DNA of 64,000 bases, taken from Arenicola marina. Its lineage: Eukaryota; Annelida; Polychaeta; Arenicolidae. Where the stretch lies: positions 372,001 to 436,000 of the forward strand of contig OZ025258.1 of NCBI GenBank assembly GCA_964019135.1. The letters run 5' to 3'. The notes beneath the pieces were generated by a model that saw nothing but the letters and a program-made list of their open reading frames with translations, searched no databases and was not told the origin of the DNA. Made by a program: the position numbers and the translations under genes. This document shows positions 36,185 to 46,557 of the stretch, piece by piece; position 1 is the first letter of the stretch; each line of letters begins with the position of its first letter.

Positions 36185-36382
36185 GCAATGGCCAAACAGA
36201 GCCAAGGAAGCTCCCGGGACGATGGAGGATGAAGGGATGCCACACGCCCCAGGTAACGTGCCCGGGCGGGACTCGAACCCAGGACCTGGGCTCTGCGGTG
36301 TCGTGCTAACCAATACACCAGCTCCTCTGGCCTCCGCGGTGTCGTGCTAACCAATACACCAGCTCCTCTGGCCTCCGCGGGG
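36185..36382 (-). mobile_element. tRNA-derived SINE with duplicated A-box region
   Basis: On the minus strand a tRNA-like head carries an A-box-like stretch (tggtgtattggttagcac) and a clear B box (ggttcgagtcc, at 36279-36269). The head segment containing the A box is present twice with a 41-bp shift (near 36295 and 36336). A tRNA-unrelated body follows to about 36185. The spacing of A and B boxes and the cccgcccgggc arm after the B box fit an RNA polymerase III promoter of tRNA origin. It is not a functional tRNA because the anticodon and acceptor arms do not fold. It lies about 110 bases beyond the stop of the nucleoside hydrolase gene on the same strand. Confidence 0.75.
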
Positions 36383-36387
36383 AGGTA

Positions 36388-36393
36388 TTTATT
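36388..36393 (-). terminator. candidate poly(A) signal of the nucleoside hydrolase gene
   Basis: The minus strand reads AATAAA 96 bases after the stop codon of the hydrolase gene, immediately before the SINE. The distance is normal for an animal gene. Confidence 0.5.
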
Positions 36394-36488
36394 TCCCTGC
36401 CACCATCATTACTAAACTACTTGGCGTCACGGGCCGAGCAGGAGACCCCGTGGTGATTGGTTACCTGGCCTGGCCGGTGTCGCCCTGA

Positions 36489-36827
36489 CTACTGGACAGC
36501 CGCCATCAGCATGTTGCCGTAGGTGTCGTGGTCTACGGCCAGCACCAGCGTGACGTTAGGCTTACACCCCAGGCACCCGTCCCGGTCCACCACCATCTGC
36601 CCCCTGGTGTATGTCCCCTGTAGCTCCACCGTGCAGTACACGTGGCGTGTCTCCGTCGCGACCTTGTTGCCAATGGCGACGGCCATGAGCATGGAGTCTG
36701 CCGTCTCATACTTGGGCATGGCGTCTGGCTGGCCTCGCTTGTAGTATATCTCCAGAGACTTGCCTCCGATGGCCTTCACAAAGCGCCCCTTGGCGGTCGG
36801 CGTGCTCGTCAGCTTGTCGTACCACTC
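36489..36827 (-). CDS. nucleoside hydrolase exon 5
   Basis: The acceptor is gccgttttctgtag, whose pyrimidine tract is built from the edge of the 28-bp array in the intron. The exon begins EWYDKLTSTP, contains the MPKYETADSMLMAVAIG helix and ends AVDHDTYGNMLMAAVQ before TAG. Confidence 0.92.
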   Translation of the reverse strand, partial: EWYDKLTSTPTAKGRFVKAIGGKSLEIYYKRGQPDAMPKYETADSMLMAVAIGNKVATETRHVYCTVELQGTYTRGQMVVDRDGCLGCKPNVTLVLAVDHDTYGNMLMAAVQ

Positions 36828-39608
36828 CTACAGAAAACGGCAAGAAGGGTATAATATATAAACAACGGCAAGAAGGTTATAATATATAGACAACGGCAAG
36901 AAGGTTATAATATATAGACAACGGCAAGAAGGTTATAATATATAGACAACGGCAAGAAGGTTATAATATATAGACAACGGCAAGAAGGTTATAATATATA
37001 GACAACGGCAAGAAGTTATAATATATAGACAACGGCAAGAAGGTTATAATATATAGACAACGGCAAGAAGTTATAATATATAGACAACGGCAAGAAGGTT
37101 ATAATATATAGACAACGGCAAGAAGGTTATAATATATAGACAACGGCAAGAAGTTATAATATATAGACAACGGCAAGAAGGTTATAATATATAGACAACG
37201 GCAAGAAGGTTATAATATATAGACAACGGCAAGAAGGTTATAATATATAGACAACGGCAAGAAGTTATAATATATAGACAACGGCAAGAAGGTTATAATA
37301 TATAAACAACGGCAAGAAGGTTATAATATATAGACAACGGCAAGAAGGTTACAATATATAGACAACGGCAAGAAGTTATAATATATAGACAACGGCAAGA
37401 AGGTTATAATATATAAACAACGGCAAGAAGGTTATAATATATAGACAACGGCAAGAAGGTTATAATATATAGACAACGGCAAGAAGGTTATAATATATAG
37501 ACAACGGCAAGAAGGTTATAATATATAGACAACGACAAGAAGGTTATAATATATGGACAACGGCAAGAAGGTTATTATATATAGACAACAGCAAGAAGGT
37601 TATAATATATAGACAACGGCAAGAAGGTTATTATATATAGACAACAGCAAGAAGGTTATAATATGTAATATTTACACTGATATTCAAATATGTGCACACT
37701 GCGGGTACACTGATATTATTTATGAAAATCGCTACGCATGCGTACATAACATGCGATCTCTTTCGTTTTCCCCAGTGGAGGTCGACTTCCGGTGGATTTC
37801 ACCAGCTTATAACAATATGGGATTCAGATATAGATTTTGTCGTTTTTTACGTGTGTGCGTCTAAAGAGTTCACTATGTTTGCTATTAACAAGATAAATTA
37901 AACGTTTTAAAACCGAATTCGAGACTTTTTCGCGGCTATAATACTGGTGTTGTGGACTGGTGGGGTGGCGCGGCGGCCTGTGTTGCGGGCGGCCTGTGTT
38001 GCGGAGTGGTCTGTGGGGTGATGGGGGTGGTGGGGGTGGTGGACTGACCCAGGTGAAGGCGTACTTGAGGCACAGCTCCCAGCACACCATGGTGACGGGA
38101 GTCCTGAGGTCGCGCAGCACGATGTGCGCGGCGTCAGGGTCAGCCAGGAAGTTGAACTCTGCGCATGCGTTCAATGGAGTATTCCCCGTGGCTGCAAGAG
38201 ACGATGACGGATGTCAGCACAGCCCGCCAGATGGCGCCACGCTATCAGGTATTAGAAAAGTCGCTACGAACCCCGGTCAGCTGCGCCCAGGAAAGGTGTG
38301 CATCCAGCAATGACGCAGCCATTATCACTACGCATCACATTGCGCATCACATTGCGCATCACATTGCGCAAAGGGTTAAAGCTAACTGTATAATGAGACC
38401 TTGCACCACAAGACGTATATCTTGGTGGAGTTTAATAACATTGTAATATAGCAATGCATCATTTTCATATATTAGTCACTTGGCAATATTTATCGTTACT
38501 AGACGTACCTTCGTAGTTTCCACCCATAATGAAGCACTCCTTAAGGTTGGCGCCGAACATAGGGTCCATCCTGAGAGCCATGGCCACGTTGGTCAGAGGA
38601 CCCAGGCATATCAGGGTTAACTGGCCTGCAAGGAGTGTACAGTGTTACAGCGGTGGCCAGCAGTCTGGGGCAGATGGTGATACACTGTAGTCTATTGTGA
38701 TTAAATATCTAACATGGAAGTACTATCACAAACCAATGCTCGTTATGATTTATTGCCAACGAACTTACATTAAAGTAACATATACCACATTTTCCTGAGT
38801 AAATAACCAACTTGTGTCGTGGACATGACCTTAACGCATTGTTCCGTCTGTATTAGTGTTAACTATTAAAGGATGTATACATTATCATATCAGTCAGCGT
38901 CAGCAAGGAACTAAATTGTATGATGTAGTACACAGAACGTCGCTTACCTTCCTGAACCAGTTTAACCCTTTCCTGCCCAGTTTCACCTTTGAGGCGGTTG
39001 GCCAATTTAACCCAGCGAGAAAAGGTTTAACCCTTCCTGCCCAGTCTCACCTTTGAGGCGGTTGGCCAGTTTGACCAGTGCGTGCACGGCGTGTTCTTGC
39101 TGCAGACACTCGATAGAGGGCGCCTCAGGATCCGGGCACTCCCCGAAACCGTCCTCTCCGTGGCAAAAAGACGCCGAGATCCTGTCTCCGTGAAGAGGCT
39201 TGCAAGCGCCTTGGTATACAGGAATCTGGCGGGTCACATCGGCTCAAGTTTAATAATTGAAAGACAAATATATATCCATATATCAAGCGGTTGATCTCCC
39301 ACGGAGGCTTCACATTTCAGTTATTGTACGAAAACGTAATCTAAGGCCATAAATCAGCAAGGAAGAAATTGAATGAGATGTTAAGATATGATTATACCAC
39401 GCTGACCACTTACATTCATTCTTCCCGCCACTTTCAGGACGCGCAATGTGTTGCGAGACGTCTGCTCCACCGTCACGTTGCCATGGGTGACGGTGATGGC
39501 GACGACCTCGGTGTCTGGAGAGGCCAGCGCCATCAGGATCCCCTGGGCGTCATCCACGCCGGGATCCGTGTCGATCACCACCAACCGCTTGGTGGGGGCC
39601 GGAGACAT
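36489..39608 (-). CDS. inosine-uridine preferring nucleoside hydrolase (5 exons)
   Basis: Exons in order are 39608-39414, 39225-39051, 38625-38509, 38191-38049 and 36827-36489. Every junction is GT-AG and every phase agrees, giving 322 codons, the usual length of the family. Nucleoside hydrolases cleave the N-glycosidic bond of ribonucleosides to ribose and base in purine and pyrimidine salvage. Diagnostic features are the calcium/ribose-binding motif DTDPGVDDAQ near residue 10-20, ICLGPLTNVA near 130, MGGNYEATGNTP followed by AEFNFLADPDAA near 155-180, and a C-terminal AVDHDTYGN with the His/Asp pair expected to contact the nucleoside and metal. The start ATG (gtcgccATGt) is the only Met that begins just before the motif. 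No signal peptide is seen, so it is probably cytosolic. All key residues I can check are present, so the gene looks functional. Confidence 0.92.
36832..37668. repeat. 28-bp minisatellite in the last hydrolase intron
   Basis: About 30 units of 28 bp contain acaacggcaagaagg and ttataatatatag, with some 27-bp units lacking one g. The first unit starts within about ten bases of the acceptor of exon 5, so the array supplies that acceptor's pyrimidine tract. Units near the distal end are more diverged (ttattatatatag, acaacagc). Confidence 0.96.
38049..38191 (-). CDS. nucleoside hydrolase exon 4
   Basis: The acceptor is gtctcttgcag. The exon reads TGNTPLNACAEFNFLADPDA and ends at LKYAFTW. The EFN and DP.AA residues line the ribose pocket in the family. 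The donor is TGG|GTCAGT in phase 0. Confidence 0.92.
38509..38625 (-). CDS. nucleoside hydrolase exon 3
   Basis: The exon encodes GQLTLICLGPLTNVAMAL and ends at IMGGNYE. GPLTN and MGG are family hallmarks. The acceptor is ctccttgcag and the donor is GAAG|GTACGT. The split codon GCC joins to the next exon. Confidence 0.92.
38961..39078 (-). repeat. tandem duplication of the exon 2 donor region
   Basis: About 52 bases (38961-39015 and 39026-39078) are present twice with roughly 90% identity, sharing cacctttgaggcggttggcc. On the minus strand each copy reads as the end of exon 2 followed by a GTGAGA or GTGAAA donor. The gene-side copy (donor at 39050) gives the correct phase. Reading on to the second copy meets a stop first. 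Confidence 0.85.
39051..39225 (-). CDS. nucleoside hydrolase exon 2
   Basis: The acceptor is gacccgccag. The exon starts IPVYQGACKPL, the conserved strand after the Rossmann-like start, and ends LVKLANRLK plus one base. It includes an acidic, Cys-containing insert (CHGEDGFGECPDPEAP) in the region of the flexible active-site loop. The donor is AAAG|GTGAGA, and a second copy of this donor lies about 64 bases downstream. Confidence 0.9.
39414..39608 (-). CDS. nucleoside hydrolase exon 1
   Basis: The exon encodes MSPAPTKRLVVIDTDPGVDD, the metal-binding DxDxxxDD loop, and continues to LKVAGRMN. The donor is AAT|GTAAGT, phase 0. A possible acceptor (cacccccag) 12-18 bases before the ATG allows a 5' UTR intron. 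Confidence 0.92.
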
Positions 39609-39614
39609 GGCGAC

Positions 39615-39975
39615 CTGGTGCCTGGGGGTGACATGGTGATATGGTGACAGGGTGACATAGCGACAGGGTGACATGGTGACAGGGTGATCTGGTACCTGGG
39701 AGTGACGGGGTGATCTGGTACCTAGGGTGACGGGGTGACAGGGTGACAGCGTGACAGTGACAGGGTGACATGGCGCCATGGTGCCTGGTGGTGGCAGGGT
39801 GACAGGGTGACAGGGTGACCTGGTACCTGGGAGTGACAGGGTAACAATCTGATACGGGGTCAATGTGATAGGGTGATAATGTGACAGGGTGTCAAGGTGA
39901 CAGCATAACAGGGTGTTAAAGTGACAGGGAAACAGAATGACAATGTAAAGGTGCAACAAGGTGACAAGCTGACAA
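39615..39975. repeat. degenerate GTGACAGG-type repeat upstream of the hydrolase start
   Basis: Short units such as gtgacagggtgacatggt with variants (tggtacctggga) repeat irregularly. The stretch lies immediately upstream of the start codon of the minus-strand hydrolase gene, so it occupies its 5' UTR or promoter. No ordinary promoter boxes are apparent within it. Confidence 0.85.
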
Positions 39976-42211
39976 GATGGCGAGGGACTAGACCACCTAC
40001 CCCGTCAAGCAGAATATTATCACAGAAAGAACCTTATAGTGTTCGGCCTTCAAGAAGGAATCGCAATGACAGATTTGTAAGACAGGTACACACAAAATAT
40101 GCTGAAAACCGTCATATATTACCAATATTTTGGCTTTTTCTCCATCACTTAAAAGGACAGTAGCTCTTGGAACTTTAGTAAAGAAAGCTGAATAAACTAC
40201 GTTTGTCATCAGATCATGCTTATCATCAAATCGCAATGAGGCGACTTATGGGCTCGGGTCAGCCTTGATATGTTCAATAAGATGATTTTTCTTATTCTAC
40301 TCTGGATCTGGGGATACAGGGATGCAGATCAGAAGGAATCATGGCTAACATTAATACCCTCCACCTTTTGCTTGACACCCAGAAGACGGTCAATCATAAC
40401 TTTTAATTGTCGAACCGGAAAGTTACGTTCAAAATATAAAAAGTCGTTTTGCAAATCTAACATACCTGTATCCCAGGGTACAGCAGCTCGCCCGCAATGT
40501 CCTAACTACGCTGTGATTGAGCACTCTGGCGTGTGTCGCTGGTCCAGAGGGGACTGGGGGGCCGCTCACGCTGTGCCACGGCTCCTCAGGTTGAAGATGT
40601 GAACCTTTCTCGGTGCCTGGAGAGACAGGATGTGGAGGCTGGCACCAAGGCTCGAGCGGTGACAGGCGTGCTCGTTCTTCAAATACATGAGCTGTTCTTA
40701 GAGATCTGCATAACTATCAAAGACAAGTATCTTGGCTGACGCGTGAAGCTGTATCCGCTGGCTTTAATTTCGGTTCGACGTTGGGTGTGTGTCGGGTCTA
40801 TGTCGGTCTGTTGCGGGTTCTGTCTCGGATCTGCCCTGTGGCGTGTACGGCGGAAGACGGCAGGCCCGGGCAGAGAGTGACGGTGACACCCTGAGGGCCT
40901 TCGGTGCCGGGTTATATGGCAGTCTGACGCCCGCATGGTGGGGGCTGGCCCGTCCCATTACGGGTCAACAACTGGGCCCCCGATGTTCTGACGCACGACC
41001 CTACATGTGGGAACATACAAATCAGCAGCCACTGACATGCGGAGAGCGGGGGGGGGTGGGGGGACACATGGTGACTAACGCACAAGCCTGACAGGGCAGG
41101 CCATCACCGCCTCCACCCCGCAGCTCGCCAGCCCTGATAAATGAAGTTATTGTTGAAAAAGTGGAATATGGTGGTCAAGATGTTACGCCTGGTGTTACAC
41201 GCATGGTGGCCGCCCACCTAGCGTGGTAACTATCAGCCAACCATCCGCCAACATATCAGACAATGTTGGCCCAATATTGGACTTCAACAATGGCCCAACA
41301 TTTCTGTGCTCATTGGCGATCAGTTGGTCCTACGGAAATTGCGAACCATCCACCAACCATGGGCCAACAAATCGCCAACATCGGCCCTACGTCAGTTACA
41401 ACACTCTGCCTATGTTGGTTCAAGGTAGTTACCCCTTAGTTCTTATACCTAATTATGAAAAATATGTTTAGTAGTTATTTGGCTCGCTAAAAAAAGAATG
41501 TTCATTGCTTAACTGACTTATATAATTACCCTAATTACCACCAGGAAGCTGGTGTGGACAAATCACGAAAGGAACGTCAGAGAAAAGGTACACCAGAACT
41601 TGGTGCCACAATCCATAAATACTAGATGTAAGGGACATTACAAACAAGAAAATATTATTCCATTTTCTGGAAGCTACTCATTGAATTAGATTGTATGCAT
41701 TCATCAAGCACGGCAGTGCAAAGCAACTGACAATTTAAACTCAGCTATTGAGATGACAGAATGTGGTCCAACGAACAATCACAATCCAGGACACCATATC
41801 CTGCCTTGCATACTTTACAGTCCCATTCTGTGACGTAATACACAAATACGACTTAACAGCATCATCATCAAGCCATACACACGCATACTTCAACAGCACC
41901 GTTATCAATAAAACACTCATTGTGCCATGACCTCGGCACCTGCAAGTTCAATAGAGTAAAAACGAAAGTAACTCCCAGAGGCAATACTGAAATCGGTGCA
42001 ACTCGGCTATCACAATGATGACTTTCTCAAGCCAGGAAGGCGTACTAAGCCTTGACAACGCATATATCAACACCAAGAGTAAACAAACGATCACGATCAG
42101 AATAGTCCGCGCCTAATAAACGGCGCAGACAGGTGATGCACACACAATTACGGTATACCATGTATGTACCGCTTAACTACTCCTTAATGAATCACGGCGC
42201 GGTCGTTTCGC
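39976..42211. other. intergenic, no gene recognised; CCAAC-rich patch
   Basis: This is mixed-composition DNA between the hydrolase gene and the 24-bp array. From about 41215 to 41425 the text repeats gccaac, ttggcc and cggccctacg on both strands, as in some short inverted-repeat transposons, but termini cannot be fixed. No exon with supported borders was found. Confidence 0.5.
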
Positions 42212-45200
42212 AGCGTCCTCTCGCTGTCTCCCTGCAACGTCCTCTCGCTGTCTCCCTGCAGCGTCCTCTCGCTGTCTCCCTGCAACGTCCTCTCGCTGTC
42301 TCCCTGCAGCGTCCTCTCGCTGTCTCCCTGCAACGTCCTCTCGCTGTCTCCCTGCAGCGTCCTCTCGCTGTCTCCCTGCAACGTCCTCTCGCTGTCTCCC
42401 TGCAACGTCCTCTCGCTGTCTCCCTGCAACGTCCTCTCGCTGTCTCCCTGCAACGTCCTCTCGCTGTCTCCCTGCAACGTCCTCTCGCTGTCTCCCTGCA
42501 ACGTCCTCTCGCTGTCTCCCTGCAACGTCCTCTCGCTGTCTTCATGCAGCGTCCTCTCGCTGTCTCCCTGCAGCGTCCTCTCGCTGTCTCCCTGCAACGT
42601 CCTCTCGCTGTCTCCCTGCAGCGTCCTCTCGTTGTCTCCCTGCAGCGCCCTCTCGCTGTCTCCCTGCAGCGTCCTCTCGCTGTCTCCATGCAGCGTCCTC
42701 TCGCTGTCTCCATGCAGCGTCCTCTCGCTGTCTCCCTGCAGCGTCCTCTCGCTGTCTCCATGCAGCGTCCTCTCGCTGTCTCCATGCAGCGTCCCCTCGC
42801 TGTCTCCCTGCAGCGTCCTCTCGCTGTCTCCCTGCAGCGTCCTCTCGCTGTCTCCATGCAGCGTCCCCTCGCTGTCTCCCTGCAGCGTCCTCTCGCTGTC
42901 TCCATGCAGCGTCCCCTCGCTGTCTCCCTGCAGCGTCCTCTCGCTGTCTCCCTGCAGCGTCCTCTCGCTGTCTCCATGCAGCGTCCTCTCGCTGTCTCCA
43001 TGCAGCGTCCCCTCGCTGTCTCCCTGCAGCGTCCTCTCGCTGTCTCCCTGCAGCGTCCTCTCGCTGTCTCCATGCAGCGTCCCCTCGCTGTCTCCCTGCA
43101 GCGTCCTCTCGCTGTCTCCCTGCAGCGTCCTCTCGTTGTCTCCCTGCAGCGCCCTCTCGCTGTCTCCCTGCAGCGCCCTCTCGCTGTCTCCCTGCAGCGC
43201 CCTCTCGCTGTCTCCCTGCAGCGTCCTCTCGCTGTCTCCCTGCAGCGTCCTCTCGCTGTCTCCCTGCAACGTCCTCTCGCTGTCTCCCTGCAGCGTCCTC
43301 TCGCTGTCTCCCTGCAACGTCCTCTCGCTGTCTTCCTGCAGCGTCCTCTCGTTGTCTCCCTGCAGCGCCCTCTCGCTGTCTCCCTGCAGCGTCCTCTCGC
43401 TGTCTCCATGCAGCGTCCTCTCGCTGTCTCCATGCAGCGTCCTCTCGCTGTCTCCCTGCAGCGTCCTCTCGTTGTCTCCCTGCAGCGCCCTCTCGCTGTC
43501 TCCCTGCAGCGCCCTCTCGCTGTCTCCCTGCAGCGCCCTCTCGCTGTCTCCCTGCAGCGTCCTCTCGCTGTCTCCATGCAGCGTCCTCTCGTTGTCTCCC
43601 TGCAGCGTCCTCTCGCTGTCTCCCTGCAGCGTCCTCTCGTTGTCTCCCTGCAGCGCCCTCTCGCTGTAACCCTGCAGCGTCCTCTCGCTGTCTCCATGCA
43701 GCGTCCTCTCGCTGTCTCCATGCAGCGTCCTCTCGCTGTCTCCCTGCAGCGTCCTCTCGTTGTCTCCCTGCAGCGCCCTCTCGCTGTCTCCCTGCAGCGC
43801 CCTCTCGCTGTCTCCCTGCAGCGCCCTCTCGCTGTCTCCCTGCAGCGTCCTCTCGCTGTCTCCATGCAGCGTCCTCTCGCTGTCTCCCTGCAACGTCCTC
43901 TCGCTGTCTCCCTGCAGCGTCCTCTCGTTGTCTCCCTGCAGCGCCCTCTCGCTGTCTCCCTGCAGCGTCCTCTCGCTGTCTCCCTGCAACGTCCTCTCGC
44001 TGTCTCCATGCAGCGTCCTCTCGCTGTCTCCATGCAGCGTCCTCTCGCTGTCTCCCTGCAGCGTCCTCTCGTTGTCTCCCTGCAGCGCCCTCTCGCTGTC
44101 TCCCTGCAGCGTCCTCTCGTTGTCTCCCTGCATCGTCCTCTCGCTGTCTCCATGCAGCGTCCTCTCGCTGTCGCCATGCAGCGTCCTCTCGCTGTCTCCA
44201 TGCAGCGTCCTCTCGTTGTCTCCCTGCATCGTCCTCTCGCTGTCTCCATGCAGCGTCCTCTCGCTGTCTCCATGCAGCGTCCTCTCGTTGTCTCCCTGCA
44301 TCGTCCTCTCGTTGTCTCCCTGCATCGTCCTCTCGCTGTCTCCATGCAGCGTCCTCTCGCTGTCTCCATGCAGCGTCCTCTCGCTGTCTCCATGCAGCGT
44401 CCTCTCGCTGTCTCCATGCAGCGTCCTCTCGCTGTCTCCCTGTAGCGTCCTCTCGTTGTCTCCCTGCAGCGCCCTCTCGCTGTCTCCATGCAGCGCCCTC
44501 TCGCTGTCTCCCTGCAGCGTCCTCTCGCTGTCTCCATGCAGCGTCCTCTCGCTGTCTCCCTGCAACGTCCTCTCGCTGTCTCCCTGCAGCGTCCTCTCGT
44601 TGTCTCCCTGCAGCGCCCTCTCGCTGTCTCCCTGCAGCGTCCTCTCGCTGTCTCCATGCAGCGTCCTCTCGCTGTCTCCCTGCAGCGTCCTCTCGCTGTC
44701 TCCCTGCATCGTCCTCTCGCTGTCTCCCTGCATCGTCCTCTCGCTGTCTCCCTGCAGTGTCCTCTCGCTGTCTCCATGCAGCGTCCTCTCGCTGTCTCCA
44801 TGCAGCGTCCTCTCGCTGTCTCCCTGCAGCGTCCTCTCGCTGTCTCCCTGCAGCGTCCTCTCGCTGTCTCCCTGCAGCGTCCTCTCGCTGTCTCCCTGCA
44901 GCGTCCTCTCGCTGTCTCCATGCAGCGTCCTCTCGCTGTCTCCCTGCAGCGTCCTCTCGCTGTCTCCCTGCATCGTCCTCTCGCTGTCTCCCTGCATCGT
45001 CCTCTCGCTGTCTCCCTGCAGCGTCCTCTCGCTGTCTCCATGCAGCGTCCTCTCGCTGTCTCCATGCAGCGTCCTCTCGCTGTCTCCCTGCAGCGTCCTC
45101 TCGCTGTCTCCCTGCAGCGTCCTCTCGCTGTCTCCATGCAGCGTCCTCTCGCTGTCTCCCTGCAGCGTCCTCTCGCTGTCTCCCTGCAGCGTCCTCTCGC

Positions 45201-46455
45201 TGTCTCCCTGCATCGTCCTCTCGCTGTCTCCCTGCAGCATCCTCTCGCTGTCTCCCTGCAGCGTCCTCTCGCTGTCTTCCTGCAGCGCCCTCTCGCTGTC
45301 TCCATGCAGCGTCCTCTCGCTATCTCCATGCAGCGTCCTCTCGCTGTCTCCATGCAGCGTCCTCTCGCTGTCTCCCTGCAGCGTCCTCTCGCTGTCTCCC
45401 TGCAGCGTCCTCTCGCTGTCTCCCTGCAGCGTCCTCTCGCTGTCTCCCTGCAGCGTCTTCTCGCTGTCTCCCTGCAGCGTCCTCTCGCTGTCTCTCTGCA
45501 GCGTCCTCTCGCTGTCTCCCTGCAGCGTCCTATCGCTGTCTCCCTGCAGCGTCCTCTCGCTGTCTCCCTGCAGCGTCCTCTCGCTGTCGCCCTGCAGTGT
45601 CCTCTCGCTGTCCCCCTGCAGCGTCCTCTCGCTGTCTCCCTGCAGGGCCCTCTCGCTGTCTCCCTGCAGGGCCCTCTCGCTGTCTCCCTGCAGCGTCCTC
45701 TCGCTGTCTCCCTGCAACGTCCTCTCGCTGTCTCCCTGCAACGTCCTCTCGCTGTCTCCCTGCAGCGTCCTCTCGCTGTCTCCCTGCAGCGTCCTCTCGT
45801 TGTCTCCCTGCAGCGCCCTCTCGCTGTCTCCCTGCAGCGCCCTCTCGCTGTCTCCCTGCAGCGCCCTCTCGCTGTCTCCCTTCAGCGTCCTCTCGCTGTC
45901 TCCATGCAGCGTCCCCTCGCTGTCTCCCTGCAGCGTCCTCTCGTTGTCTCCCTGCAGCGTCCTCTCGCTGTCTCCCTGCAGCGTCCTCTCGCTGTCTCCC
46001 TGCAGCGTCCTCTCGCTGTCTCCCTGCAGCGTCCTCTCGCTGTCTCCCTGCAGCGTCCTCTCGCTGTCTCCATGCAGCGTCCCCTCGCTGTCTCCCTGCA
46101 GTGTCCTCTCGCTGTCTCCCTGCAGCGTCCTCTCGCTGTCTCCCTGCAGCGTCCTCTCGCTGTCTCCCTGCAGTGTCCTCTCGCTGTCTCCCTGCAGCGT
46201 CCTCTCGCTGTCTCCCTGCAGCGTCCTCTCGCTGTCTCCCTGCAGTGTCCTCTCGCTGTCTCCCTGCAGCGTCCTCTCGCTGTCTCCATGCAGTGTCCTC
46301 TCGCTGTCTCCCTGCAGCGTCCTCTCGCTGTCTCCCTGCAGTGTCCTCTCGCTGTCTCCCTGCAGCGTCCTCTCGCTGTCTCCATGCAGTGTCCTCTCGC
46401 TGTCTCCCTGCAGCGTCCTCTCGCTGTCTCCCTGCAGCGTCCTCTCGCTGTCGCC
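42212..46455. repeat. 24-bp minisatellite, about 177 units, partly coding
   Basis: Units contain cgtcctctcgctgtctccct followed by gcag, gcaa or, in other units, tccatgcag. The length is strictly 24 bp, so all frames keep register, and several frames on both strands stay open for over 2-4 kb. Blocks of variants recur in the same order (for example gttgtctccctgcagcgccc groups every 300 bases), showing multi-unit copying. The right end of the array (46455 to 45530) is continuous and in frame with the last exon of the minus-strand DUF4806 gene. Confidence 0.98.
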
Positions 46456-46557
46456 TGCCTCCCTCACGATCCCCCGCAAACCGCAACCATTTCTTTACGA
46501 CATCTTCCATGTCCGCATTGCTGGCGTTAGCTGTGGACAGGTTGCGTCTTGTAGCTC
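45530..46557 (-). CDS. DUF4806 gene exon C plus coding minisatellite
   Basis: The acceptor is cctattacaaaacag. One base from exon B plus GA gives Gly. The exon then reads ATRRNLSTANASNADMEDVV and KKWLRFAGDREGGRRQ, the C-terminal helix of the domain. From there the frame enters the 24-bp array without a break and encodes about 38 copies of RQREDAAG (variants RQREDTAG, RQREGAAG, RQREDAAW, RQRGDAAW). It stops at a TAG produced by a substitution in one unit at 45530. Confidence 0.7.

Noticed and set aside
36240-36385. tRNA gene on the minus strand
   Set aside because: A and B boxes are present, but the acceptor and anticodon arms do not pair and the head is duplicated. It is a tRNA-derived SINE.
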